From Chionoecetes opilio (lineage: Eukaryota > Arthropoda > Malacostraca > Decapoda > Majidae): a DNA stretch of 64,000 bases. The DNA lies in contig JACEEZ010016486.1 of assembly GCA_016584305.1 (NCBI GenBank), forward strand, positions 1 to 64,000. Direction: 5' to 3'. A program made the translations under genes and the position numbers. The notes below the pieces were generated by a model. The model did not search any database. It saw only the letters and a list, made by a program, of their open reading frames with translations, and was not told where the DNA came from. The first letter of the stretch is position 1; the number at the start of each line of letters is the position of its first letter. Shown here one piece after another: positions 45,085 through 54,568 of this stretch.

Positions 45085-45560
45085 TTGCTAATCTAGCCTC
45101 ACTATAACCCCGCAATATTACTAACCTAACCTCACTATAACCCCCGCAATAGTATTAACCTAACCTAAATATAACCCCTAAAAGTTACAACCTAACCTCA
45201 CTATAACCCCTAAAAAGTTACTAACCTAACCTCAATATAACCCCCTAAAAGCTAATAAACCTCACTATAACCCCTAAAAGTTACTAACATAACCTCAATA
45301 TAACCCCCTAAAAGCTACTTACCTAACCTCACTAAGTTACTAACCTAACCTCACTATAACCCTAAAAGTTACTAACCTAACCTCACTAAGTTACTAACCT
45401 AACCTCACTATAACCCTAAAAGTTACTAATCTAACCTCACTATAAGTTGCTAGTCTGACCTCACCATAACCCCTAAAAGTTACTAACCTAACCTCACTAT
45501 AACCCCTAAAAGTTACTAACCTAACCCCACTATAACCCCCTAAAAGTTACTAAAATAACC
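45085..45560. repeat. 33-bp satellite, reverse orientation
   Basis: Fourteen or more imperfect units of TTACTAACCTAACCTCACTA plus TAACCCC(C)TAAAAG: the reverse complement of the array at 9765-10310. Unit length varies because the TAACCCCTAAAAG part is sometimes missing. Confidence 0.9.
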
Positions 45561-45689
45561 TCTGCCAAAAATCGGCCGCCCTATCAACCCTTCAAATGAG
45601 GTCAAATAATGCTCTCGAACCACGTGCGTACTTGTGATAAGACTTGAGAAAGCCACTGGGAAAATCATGCAATCTGGGGAAAAAACCCT

Positions 45690-46805
45690 GGCCATGTAAG
45701 GAAAATCCCTGCCCATCTAAGGAAAATCCCTGCCCATCTAAGGAAAAATCCTTGCCCATCTAAGGAAAATCCCTGCCCATCTAAGGAAAATCCCTGCCCA
45801 TCTAAGGAAAATCCCTGCCCCATCTAAGGAAAATCCCTGCCCATCTAAGGAAAATCCCTGCCCATCTAAGGAAAATCCCTGCCCATCTAAGGAAAATCCC
45901 TGCCATCTAAGGAAAATCCCTGCCCATCTAAGGAAAATCCCTGCCCATCTAAGGAAAATCCCTGCCCATTTAAGGAAAATCCCTGCCCATCTAAGGAAAA
46001 TCCCTGCCCATCTAAGGAAAATCCCTGCCCATCTAAGGAAAATCCACTGCCCATCTAAGGAAAATCCCTGCCCATCTAAGGAAAATCCCTGCCCATCTAA
46101 GGAAAATCCTGGCCATCTAAGGAAAATCCCTGGCCATCTAAGGAAAATCCCTGGCCATCTAAGGAAAATCCCTGGCCATCTAAGGAAAATCCCTGGCCAT
46201 CTAAGGAAAATCCCTGCCCATCTAAGGAAAATCCCTGCCCATCTAAGGAAAATCCCCGGCCATCTAAGGAAAATCCCTGGCCATCTAAGGAAAATCCCTG
46301 GCCATCTAAGGAAAATCCCTGGCCATCTAAGGAAAATCCCTGGCATCTAAGGAAAATCCCTGGCCATCTAAGGAAAATCCCCGGCCATCTAAGGAAAATC
46401 CCTGGCCATCTAAGGAAAATCCCTGGCCATCTAAGGCAAATCCCTGGCCATCTAAGGCAAATCCCTGCCCATCTAAAGGCAAATCCCTGGCCATCAAAGG
46501 AAAATCCCTGGCCATCTAAGGAAAATCCCTGGCCATCTAAGGAAAATCCCTGGCCATCTAAGGAAAATCCCTGGCCATTTAAGGAAAATCCCTGGCCATC
46601 TAAGGAAAATCCCTGGCCATCTAAGGAAAATCCCTGGCCATCTAAGGAAAATCCCTGCCCATCTAAGGAAAATCCTGGCCATCTAAGGAAAATCCCTGGC
46701 CATCTAAGGAAAAATCCCTGGCCATCTAAGGAAAATCCCTGGCCATCTAAGGAAAATCCTGGCCATCTAAGGAAAATCCCTGGCCATCTAAGGAAAATCC
46801 CCAGT
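45690..46805. repeat. 21-bp minisatellite, about 53 units
   Basis: The unit CATCTAAGGAAAATCCCTGGC is repeated with hardly any change. The left part (to about 46105) mostly has CCTGCCCATC and the right part CCTGGCCATC, with switches back and a patch of CATCTAAGGCAAAT variants at 46430-46490. Because 21 is a multiple of three, the minus strand is open for hundreds of codons (IFLRWPG repeats) in whichever frame; 20- and 22-bp units shift it. I regard these frames as by-products, not genes. Confidence 0.93.
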
Positions 46806-46915
46806 AAATTAATCACTCACTTAATCGTGAAATTATTGTAGTCGTGTAACCCTCTCATTATAATCACATCATCAAACACTTCATTATTACATGAGTAAAT
46901 AGTCCAATTAGTCCA

Positions 46916-47142
46916 ATATGTGTTTTGAATGAATCTGCTAACCGGTGTCGCAATTTTTTTTTTTTTTTTGGCATAAATGACAAAAACAAAACTAAATGAA
47001 CCTAAACCTAACCTATACCTAACCTTTACCTAACTCAAAAAACAAAAAACAAAACTTAACCTTTATCTACTAAAATATTTTTTTTTTTTTTTTTAAATGC
47101 GACAGAAACTGTTATATTAGCAGATTCATTCAGAACACATAA
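46916..47142. mobile_element. Small MITE of about 225 bp
   Basis: ATGTGTTTTGAATGAATCTG followed by CTAAC...GTGTCGCA (46918-46952) is matched inverted by TGCGACAG...TTAGCAGATTCATTC and AGAACACAT (47098-47140). Between are T runs and CCTAACC words. No target duplication identified. Confidence 0.75.
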
Positions 47143-47199
47143 AAACACACCAGAAAAACATAAGGCGCATCAGAAAATCGTTGGTTGGGTGAAACTATA

Positions 47200-47700
47200 A
47201 ATTATCCAAACTTTTTAACAGGTTTCCGGAAAATAAAAATATCTCCATCTGAAAAAGCAAACAATTTTAGGCCAGGAGAACACAGCCAGTGTCTCAGAAA
47301 ATGACCGGGCAGTCCTCGTCCATTTTGGCCAAGAGCGATAACACAGCCAGTGTCTCAGAAAATGACCGCGCAGTCCTCGTCCATTTGCGTCAAGAGAGAT
47401 CTCCACGTATTGGTACAACGGTAAAGCTAACTGTTGCACCGCTGAGGCCCCAGGCGCCGCCACCTACCGCCAGTTTAGGCCGCTGCAAAATATGGGGTTA
47501 CAGGGGGCTTCGTACCCAGGTTTTGCGAAATGTTTCGTAGGTTATAATGGACGAGGAGTTTCACGTTCGCTACAGACCTTAATACTCACGTTTTCTGTAA
47601 TTTTTTTTGCTCAGTATACTGTACACTGTTCCTCTACTTGCGCTTAATATACAAAAATGATGTATATATTGAAATTATCCTTTTGTTGTCTATAGCGCAA
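47200..47700. repeat. Dispersed repeat shared with 54950-55170
   Basis: ACACAGCCAGTGTCTCAGAAAATGACCG occurs twice in tandem here (47281 and 47341), and a related block, AAGCA..TTTTAGGCCAG...CAGTGTCTCTGAAAAAGACCG, lies near 55085-55130 in the same orientation. Nature unknown; no coding content. Confidence 0.6.
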
Positions 47701-47833
47701 GAGAGAGACATCCTCCTCCATCAAACTCCATTTGGACACTGACCCAGTGACTCACTGCAGTCAGACCCATTCGAGTGAGGCGACCTACGATATTTCTCGT
47801 GGATCACAGATTTCACACCTCGCGAGAGGCGAG

Positions 47834-47948
47834 CCAATCAGAGCAGCTACAATTAGCCAATGACAAGCGCGCAAATGTTTTCCTCAGCCAATCAGGCACA
47901 CTAATATAATAGCCAATCAAAGGCTATTATAATTTCCAAGCGGCCAAT
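47834..47948 (+). promoter_or_regulatory. Cluster of five CCAAT boxes
   Basis: CCAAT at 47834, 47857, 47888, 47913 and 47944, four of them as GCCAATCA, all on the plus strand, spaced 23, 31, 25 and 31 bp. CCAAT is the NF-Y binding box. The cluster lies 170-280 bp upstream of the LINE ORF1 start at 48116, where a 5' UTR promoter would be expected. Function is inferred. Confidence 0.55.
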
Positions 47949-48115
47949 CATACTCTTAATTAAAACAAAGCTCCTAAATTTGTATCAGCCCTCGGCGGCC
48001 GGCCTCGGTTTAAGTCAGTTGGCTACTTGAAATGATGGTCAACCCTCTCACCTCGGTAGAGAGTAGACCTTCTCCCCGCTTTCTTCCCTTGCCTGGTGGT
48101 GAGTTCGCTCCCGCC

Positions 48116-49383
48116 ATGGCCACTCCTAAGAGGCGCCACGGTTCCCCAGCTGACGAGGAGGGCTTCACTCTTGTGCAGAGAAGCGCCCCAAGCAGCAGGC
48201 CGGCCCCCACACGCCCGCAGGTCCTCTACCGCAGTGGAGGATCGCGGCACACCAAGAGACTACGCAGTTTGAGGTCGTCCGCTGGATCGAGGACGAGTTG
48301 AAGGTCGCGCTACGGGTTGATATAACCCGCGAGGGAGACTATCTTCTCCGTGGAGCCACCTGGGCCGCCGCCACCACCCTGCAGGAGATTGCAGCAGGAC
48401 AGCCGCGAGGAATTGTCCTGGTGTCGAAGGAGATCACCAGGAGAGGCGTGCTGCTGGGATACCCCACCGCCCTCCCCCTGGACCCAGTGCTGGATCACCC
48501 TTCCGTCGTCGATGCGGTAAGATGTCACCACAATGCCAGACACGGACGCCACCTCCCCACCCGCCAGGTGCTGCTGACGCTGCGGGGACCAGTTCCCGCC
48601 TCGCTGGACCTGGGATGCTGGGGACGCTTTAAATGCAGGAGGTATGTGCCTGAGCCCATGCGCTGCTACCGGTGCCATGCGTTCGGCCACCACCAGCGCC
48701 AGTTTTAGCCGCGACAGTGAACTGTGTGGGGTGTGTAGTGGTGACCACGAGACCCGGGCCTGCATCCGCCGCCTCCAAGGTGGTGGTGAGAGGCCTGTGG
48801 CGCGCTGTCCCAACTGCGGCTCCGGGCACCATGCTTGGAACCGCCGCTGCCCTGCACGACTTTGAAGGATCCCAGGATCGGGATCACCACGGCAGGAGGC
48901 TTCCAGACCTCCCCCCGGCTCACGGATCCCAGCGCCAGCGCCCTCACAGGTTAAGCCGGCCGCTTTGGGCGAGACAGCCGCGACAGGAGACCGCTAGGAC
49001 TTCCCCCTGCCCGAGGAAGCCAGCGCCACCACCGCCTGAGGAGCAGCCGCCCCCAAGGACCAGGACCAGGACCAAAAAGGAAGAGGAAAAGGAGGAAGAC
49101 CAGGAAGGAAGGAGAGGACCCACCATCCCGCCCGGAGCAGGTGATGGAGGTGGACGCCACCCTTCCCCCCATGGCGCCCAAACCAGCTACTGGGGCGAGT
49201 CTGCTTGCTGCTCATGGGCAGTCACCTGCCCGTCGCTGCGAACGGGCCACCCAGACGCTGGCAAGGACCTACACATTCCAGGAGGCCGACTTGGTCGACG
49301 TCCTGGTCACTTACGAAAACCTGGTGTGTCAGGAGACAGCGGCCCTTGACCAGAAGATCTCCCACGAGCCGGCCTCTCCCTTG
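48116..49383 (+). pseudogene. LINE ORF1 (gag-like) with zinc knuckles
   Basis: From ATG at 48116, MATPKRRHGSPADEEGFTLV begins a basic protein that shifts frame at about 48290, continues through LLRGATWAAATTLQEIAAGQ and LLTLRGPVPASLDLGCWGRF to CYRCHAFGHHQRQF, shifts again and gives CGVCSGDHETRACI and CPNCGSGHHAWNRRCPAR, then a P/R/K-rich stretch and ATQTLARTYTFQEADLVDVL with a stop at 49384. Three CCHC-type knuckles in this order, followed by the ATQT...F block, are typical of ORF1 in arthropod jockey/I-type LINEs, which packages the element RNA. The first knuckle has lost its last Cys (F instead). ORF2 is missing: the element is cut at its 3' side near 49568, unlike the usual 5' truncation. 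Confidence 0.85.
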
Positions 49384-49567
49384 TGAGGAGGCTGCTCAGA
49401 GAGGAAAAGCTCCTGCCAAGGACCCTTCCCACCGCCAGGCCACTTAACGCCCTCACCACTTCTACGACCATGTCGGGGAGAAGGAGTGGGTACAGTTCCT
49501 GGACGACCAACAGACCGAAGACAGGATACAGATGACGGACCCCTGCTTCTTGACGAAGACAGGGACC
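49384..49567. other. Remnant of LINE sequence after ORF1
   Basis: Sequence resembling the coding stretch just upstream, without an open frame of note, ending at the transposon insertion. Confidence 0.4.
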
Positions 49568-49570
49568 TTA

Positions 49571-50368
49571 TAGTGCGGTATGTAATGTTAGGAAAAAGGG
49601 CTCCCGTAGGATTTTTGTGCTAAAATTGATTTTTTTTGCAGTTTCTGGCTTCTATAGGTATCAGATTAACAGAAAAAGATGGGGTCCCAATTTTCAGACC
49701 CCTTACCCCCCTTTGGGGGTCACTTCCCTTTTGGGGCCCCCCGGCACTGACCATGCACCTATCTCCGCCAATAATTGACCGATTTTCATAATTTGAGTAT
49801 CCTTTGTAGGTTTTCAGGTATGCCGAGTCGATTTATAGCACTCAAAAAGCAACCGGAAGTGTCCTTATAGCACTTCCGGTTCAGATTTAGCACTTCCGGT
49901 TCAGAGTATAGGGTCTAACTCCATTTTTTCTTTTCAGGCATGTTGAAGAAGCAGTTTTGAGCTCAGTCAGATATACCCTGTGAACTGAGATCGTGGTAGT
50001 ATCGCCAATATGTCGGAGGAGGACGGGAGTTTGCGTGATCTGTAAAGAAGGTGCCACATCAAAGAAGCGATTGGTGAACAATCCGTCATGACAGATGAAA
50101 TTTTACAACACTGTCAAGAGAGAGTGTCTCTTGGTGATACTGAAAGTGACATTCATAGACTACTAAATTACTTGTCAGGTTTAAATGAAGAGAAACTCAA
50201 GTACGTTCGGTATCATAGTGAATGTCAGAAACCTATCGTCAACAAGAACAAGATTGAACGTCTTAGGAAGAGATCCCGAACCGATTCACCTGTCTGCGCT
50301 CCACGAGGACCGGGGCAACCTTCAAGTGCTGTGGGATCTGTTCGGCCAAAGCGGTAAAAGACTATTCC
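49571..50368 (+). repeat. Left long terminal inverted repeat, 798 bp
   Basis: Matches 53769-54565 inverted from the first base to ACTATTCC at 50361-50368, where the two diverge abruptly. Differences are a handful of single-base indels, so the arms are young or have been homogenised. It includes a GGTTCAGA/GCACTTCCGG repeat at 49868-49908 and the start of the N-terminal coding region. Confidence 0.9.
50088..50357 (+). pseudogene. N-terminal zinc-binding part of transposon protein, left arm copy
   Basis: The frame from MTDEILQHCQERVSLGDTES to SAVGSVRPKR matches the right arm copy closely. Upstream the ATG at 50010 (MSEEDG) is shifted by an extra G in GGGAG, and a G is missing in AATCCGTCATG, so the left N-terminus is broken twice relative to the right arm. 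It stops right after PKR at TAA. This reading frame, not the overlapping one used from 50185, is the ancestral one here. Conserved Cys/His residues (VCVIC..., YHSEC) suggest a zinc-binding domain of unknown target. Confidence 0.75.
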
Positions 50369-52576
50369 TGATCAAGTATTTCTTCGCACAGGATCTTCTA
50401 AATTACGCTCGACTGATGCCTGTCCATCTTGCACAAATGAATGCGCTGGAAGATAATGAGCCTGAAACATGGAATGCATTGATGTCCGGTGACTTTGTTG
50501 TTTGCAAATCAGAGATACCCTTCACGAATCTCGCCACAGATCAGGCACTCGAACAGGAAATCAAGAAACTAAAGGGACACGGTGGTATGGTAGGACTCAG
50601 CAGAGATGAAGCTGCTCTCAATCGACTCGTCACCACTACACCTTGCCTTGCCCGTATCGTTGACGAGTATCTTGAGAGCTTCCCAAAAGTTTCCAGGTCA
50701 TCCGAACACACAGAGCATTACCAGCTGTCTGGACAGATTGCACTGAGGTCAAGAGAGAATGCCATAAAGATCCGTCAATCAATAGAGTTGCACTGCACAG
50801 ACAACCCCTTCAGAGTGAAGACACCATTGAAAAGTTTAGTTTCATCAGCTCTTGTGCCAGAGGTAGCAAAGCATGATATTCTGCATTATGCAGAAAAGGG
50901 TCAGAAGCGATTCGAGGAGTTCGTTTGTGAACGTCTGACTACCACATCAAATCTCTCAGTTTGGGACAAGATGAAGAAGCTCAAGTTGAAGGCATTCTCA
51001 AGTTGGATGGATAAATCAAAAGTACGCATTGGAGATAAAGTCATCAAATTGCGTGAGGATCGTAATTTACTGGGCAGATTTCTCATTGTTCAGGGAAGCC
51101 GACCAGGTCTAGTGCCAAAATTTGAGGAAATAATTGGCAAGTACGAGATGTCAACAGTGCCCCGCTCTCTGTGTGCTGTTGATAGATCTTTGTACATCCC
51201 AACTGACAAGGCCAGTCTGATGCATGCAGTTGAAGATGCCACAGTTGAATCCCTTGATGTTCCTCCAGTACCAGACATAGGGCAGAAAGATCCTCCAGTT
51301 AAAGTTCTCATCATTGATGCAATGGGTGTACTTCAGAGTATGACAAAGACGCCAAATATGCTGAAGATTTCACACCTTCAGGATGCATTCAACAAACGCA
51401 TAGAGACAATGATGACAAGCTATGATGAGGGGCGTGTTGTGCTTGATCGATACTTGGATCTGTCGTTGAAAAACAAGACCCGGCAGAAGCGATCAACCAC
51501 ATCCATTGAGTACGAAGTTCATCCTGAAATGAAGATCACCATGTCCATTAAGGAGTTACTTTCAGCATCAAAAACAAAGCGGAAGCTCACATGCTTGTTT
51601 GGCCAAGGACTGCTTGACTATTTCGCAAGCAAAGATTCATTCGTGCTCGTTGTCGTGTACGATGATCATATCAAGGGACTAGGTTTTGAGTATGCTCATA
51701 CACATGAAGAGGCTGATACATTGATTCCAAACCAAGTACTTGCCTCTACAGCCTGTGGTGCTGCCAGAAAGATCTGCGTATGGTCGCCCGACACTGACGT
51801 ACTCCTGCTCCTTCTTGATCTTATCGCCTCCAGACAGATAGCATCTACTATATCCTTGAAGTTTCATACAGGCAAAGGAAAGAAGAAACGGGAAATAGAC
51901 ATCTTTGAAAGAGTGCAGGTTATTGGCCGTCGCAAATGTCAAGGACTTCTTGGACTCCACAACTTCTCAGGTGCTGATTGGGGAGGCAGATTCATAGGAA
52001 TTTCAAAGAAATCATGGGTAGATGCATACCTAAAGCTTGATGATGATGACCCTGCCATTGACTGCTTCAAAGCATTAGGGTGCATTTCTATTCCTGCCGA
52101 GTTGGTCAATGACGAGCTTCCCACGCAGGTGAAAGCGTTGGAGACTTTTGTGTGTCATGTCTACAGTTCAAAAGGTCCAGCAACCCTACCATCACTCAGG
52201 TGGGAGCTGTTTCGGTCAAAGAACTTGGAAGGGGAAATGCTTCCACCAACTCGTGCTGCATTGCTTCCCCATATCATGCGTGCAAACTACATGACAATGC
52301 GGGACAAGTCATACCCTGAAAATTGTCCAACCCTTCCTGCAATTGAAAAAAAATGGATGGAAATTGGAGAAAGGCGTGTATGTTCCACTGACATGTCTTG
52401 CCCTGCCTGCCCCACAAGCTGTAGTTGAACTCGTCAAATGTGGCTGCAAAGTAGGATGCAAGGGAAATAGGTATAGCTGCTTGAAGAATGGCCTGCCCTG
52501 TACTCCTCTCTGTAATGGCAGTGATTGCGCAAACGCTATTCGGGAGGACATTTCAAATATGGACATTGATGAATAA
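50369..52576 (+). CDS. Academ-like transposase/nuclease with CXC tail, N-terminally deleted
   Basis: An open frame runs to 52428; nominally it begins at 50185 (747 codons) but the first 60 codons are out-of-frame reading of the left arm, so real homology begins at FFAQDLLNYARLMPVH (about 50382). Residues below are numbered from 50185. Family blocks: DQALEQEIKKLKG (119-131), KVLIIDAMGVLQ (D378), HEEADT (507-512), SPDTDVLLLLL (D536, D538), FSGAD (D598; most relatives have GCDT), LPPTRAALLPHIMRANY near the end. D378, E508/E509/D511, D536/D538 and D598 line up with XPG/FEN nuclease metal-binding acids, so the enzyme probably cuts DNA during transposition in the nucleus. After an A8 run (52346-52353) the frame shifts; the continuation to 52576 gives LVKCGCKVGCKGNRYSCLKN and seven cysteines of a CXC-like zinc motif, one Cys of the usual pattern being Tyr. 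One indel would join both parts. Confidence 0.83.
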
Positions 52577-52986
52577 CTGATTGATTTTACGTCCGATTTT
52601 GACAGTATCGCAAAATCGGACGTATCGCTAAATACTAACGCGCTTTGGGTGGATGGTTGGGCGCAGGGGTGGTAACTCCGCCAGTGGAACTCCACTGTCT
52701 GTCTTAAGCCAGAAATAAAGGAGGAAAGACAACCCTGTTAACATTATTTAAGTATGCCTAGCATAAAACGTGGCATGGAAAAGTAGCTTAGACGGCTTTC
52801 GTAATAGAAGCGGGTGAGAAAACAACGAAAAATAGAGGTTTCGGTTATACCAAATCTGGACGTGATAGAGAAATTTAGATATCAGACCTGACATCAGCAT
52901 CAGCAATTTAGTAGGAATCAGTAGTTCACGTGTCTGTAACAAAGAAAATGTTGAAATTTGTTGCTTAGTGTTACCAAAGACCAATC
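52577..52986. other. 3' region of element A
   Basis: Non-coding, containing CGCAAAATCGGACGTATCGC and, 30 bp before it, GGACGTAAAATC-type complementary words near 52588-52625, which can form a hairpin just after the stop; possibly a 3' processing or terminator structure. An AATAAA occurs at 52714. Confidence 0.45.
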
Positions 52987-53147
52987 CTGGGGGTTGCCAA
53001 AAGAGGAATGACCCCCAGAAAGGGGGTGAGGGGTCTGAAAATTGGGACCCATCTTTTTCTGTTAATCTGATACTATAGAAGCCAGAAACTGCAAAAAAAT
53101 CAATTTTAGCACAAAAAATCCTACGGGGAATACATGGCATACCACAC
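52987..53147. repeat. Internal copy of the element terminus
   Basis: GACCCCCAGAAAGGGGGTGAGGGGTCTGAAAATTGGGACC... through CAATTTTAGCACAAAAAATCCTACGGGGAATACATGGCATACCACACTA repeats the right-hand 160 bp of the outer element (54405-54565) in the same orientation, at lower identity. It is the expected right end of element A and marks where the inverted piece B begins. Confidence 0.85.
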
Positions 53148-54127
53148 TATTGTTGCAGCATCTCTTCTCGCAGAAGGTTGGCGACATTCTTCAGGTGACC
53201 AACTATCTCATCATCATTCATCATTGAGGACCTGTAATCCATGGCCATCGTGACTGCAGTGGAGAGCACAAGACGGTCAGGCTCATTCCGTCTTAGTGAT
53301 GTGACAAACTTCACTTCTGGAAGGCGCTCGCTGATGAGTCTTTTGAGGTATTTCCGATAGTTCTCACTCATTTACATCCACACGGTATCTTTTCAAAATT
53401 GACAAGTAGGCATCATTTACCTCAGCCATGCTCAGTGTAACATCCTCGTCACTCAAGGTGTTTTGAATAGCGAGGACCAATTGTGCATCACATACTGAGC
53501 GAATGAGTGGCACATTACTGTGATCTGTCCTCGTTGATATTCGCTGTGCAGAGCGCAAACATGTCCGATGATAGTGCTTTTCAAGAGCTGATGCGTCGCC
53601 GGGTTCTTCAAGGTCCGCTACTGAAACTCGCTAACATGTTCATCTGGGGTTTTCTGCTTGATCTGTAGGAGTGTTTTACCCATTGAGTCAGTAAGAACAC
53701 GGTGCAGTGGCTCTGAGTCATTCTTGGGACAGAAGTCACAGTTGGAAAATAGACACACTTGTTCCTTTGGAATAGTCTTTGACCGCTTTGGCCGAACAGA
53801 TCCCACAGCACTTGAAGGTCGCCCCGGTCCTCGTGGAGAGCAGACAGGTGAATCGGTTCGGGATCTCTTCCTAAGACGTTCAATCTTGTTCTTGTTGACG
53901 ATAGGTTTCCGACATTCACTATGATACCGAACGTACTTGAGTTCTCCTTCATTTAAACCTGACAAGTAATTTAGTAGTCTATGAATGTCACTTTCAGTAT
54001 CACCAAGAGACACTCTCTCTTGACAGTGTTGTAAAATTTCATCTGTCATGACCGGATTGTTCACCAATCGCTTCTTTGATGTGGCACCTTCTTTACAGAT
54101 CACGCAAACTCCGTCCTCCTCCGACAT
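53148..54127 (-). pseudogene. N-terminal half of the transposon protein, inverted piece B
   Basis: Minus strand from ATG at 54127: MSEEDGVCVICKEGATSKKR is followed by a 169-codon open frame, including HSECRKPIVNKNK and CLFSNCDFCPKNDSEPLHRV (zinc-binding pattern CxxxxCxxC...H), then TDSMGKTLLQIKQKTPDEHV. After a frameshift near 53618 the sequence continues with VCDAQLVLAIQNTLSDEDVT and YLSILKRYRVDVNE (to 53364), shifts again at 53371 and reads ENYRKYLKRLISERLPEVKF to EEMLQQ. It ends at a TAG made by the terminus of element A (53147-53149). It represents N-terminal sequence of the type missing from the gene at 50369, but in opposite orientation. Confidence 0.8.
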
Positions 54128-54565
54128 ATTGGCGATACTACCACGATCTCAGTTCACAGGGTATATCTGACTGAGCTCAAAACTGCTTCTTCAACATGCC
54201 TGAAAAAGAAAAAATGGAGTTAGACCCTATACTCTGAACCGGAAGTGCTAAATCTGAACCGGAAGTGCTATAAGGACACTTCCGGTTGCTTTTTGAGTGC
54301 TATAAATCGACTCGGCATACCTGAAAACCTACAAAAGGATACTCAAATTATGAAAATCGGTCAATTATTGGCGGAGATAGGTGCATGGTCAGTGCCGGGG
54401 GGCCCCAAAAGGGAAGTGACCCCCAAAAGGGGGTGAGGGGTCTGAAAATTGGGACCCCATCTTTTTCTGTTAATCTGATACCTATAGAAGCCAGAACTGC
54501 AAAAAAATCAATTTTAGCACAAAAATCCTACGGGAGCCCTTTTCCTAACATTACATACCGCACTA
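53769..54565 (-). repeat. Right long terminal inverted repeat
   Basis: Inverted partner of 49571-50368. Its coding part is the better preserved of the two (see the N-terminal frame at 53618-54127). Confidence 0.9.
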
Positions 54566-54568
54566 TTA

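Larger units (their letters stand above)
49571..54565. mobile_element. Academ-like DNA transposon, composite, 5.0 kb
   Basis: Begins TAGTGCGGTATGTAATGTTA and ends with the exact complement; TTA borders each side (49568-49570; 54566-54568). The right flank is a GGTTAG array, so the TTA match carries limited weight. The gene inside encodes an XPG/FEN-like nuclease core and a CXC-like zinc tail. From memory, the Academ superfamily has XPG nuclease plus a Cys-rich finger and 3-4 bp target duplications, which fits. A second, inward copy of the terminus at 52987-53147 shows the element is composite: element A (49571-53147) plus an inverted 5' piece B (53148-54565). Confidence 0.82.

Noticed and set aside
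45738..46816. Long minus-strand frames of 202 and 239 codons (IFLRWPG repeats)
   Set aside because: They are the 21-bp minisatellite read in frames that stay open because 21 is divisible by three; no non-repeat sequence is attached.
47205..47540. A conserved exon at the CAGTGTCTCAGAAAATGACCG repeats
   Set aside because: The block is tandemly repeated and dispersed (also near 55100), with no preserved frame between copies.
50185..50360. First 60 codons of the 747-codon frame as the true N-terminus of the nuclease
   Set aside because: They overlap, in another frame, the conserved N-terminal coding sequence shared with the right arm, so they are out-of-frame reading before a deletion junction.
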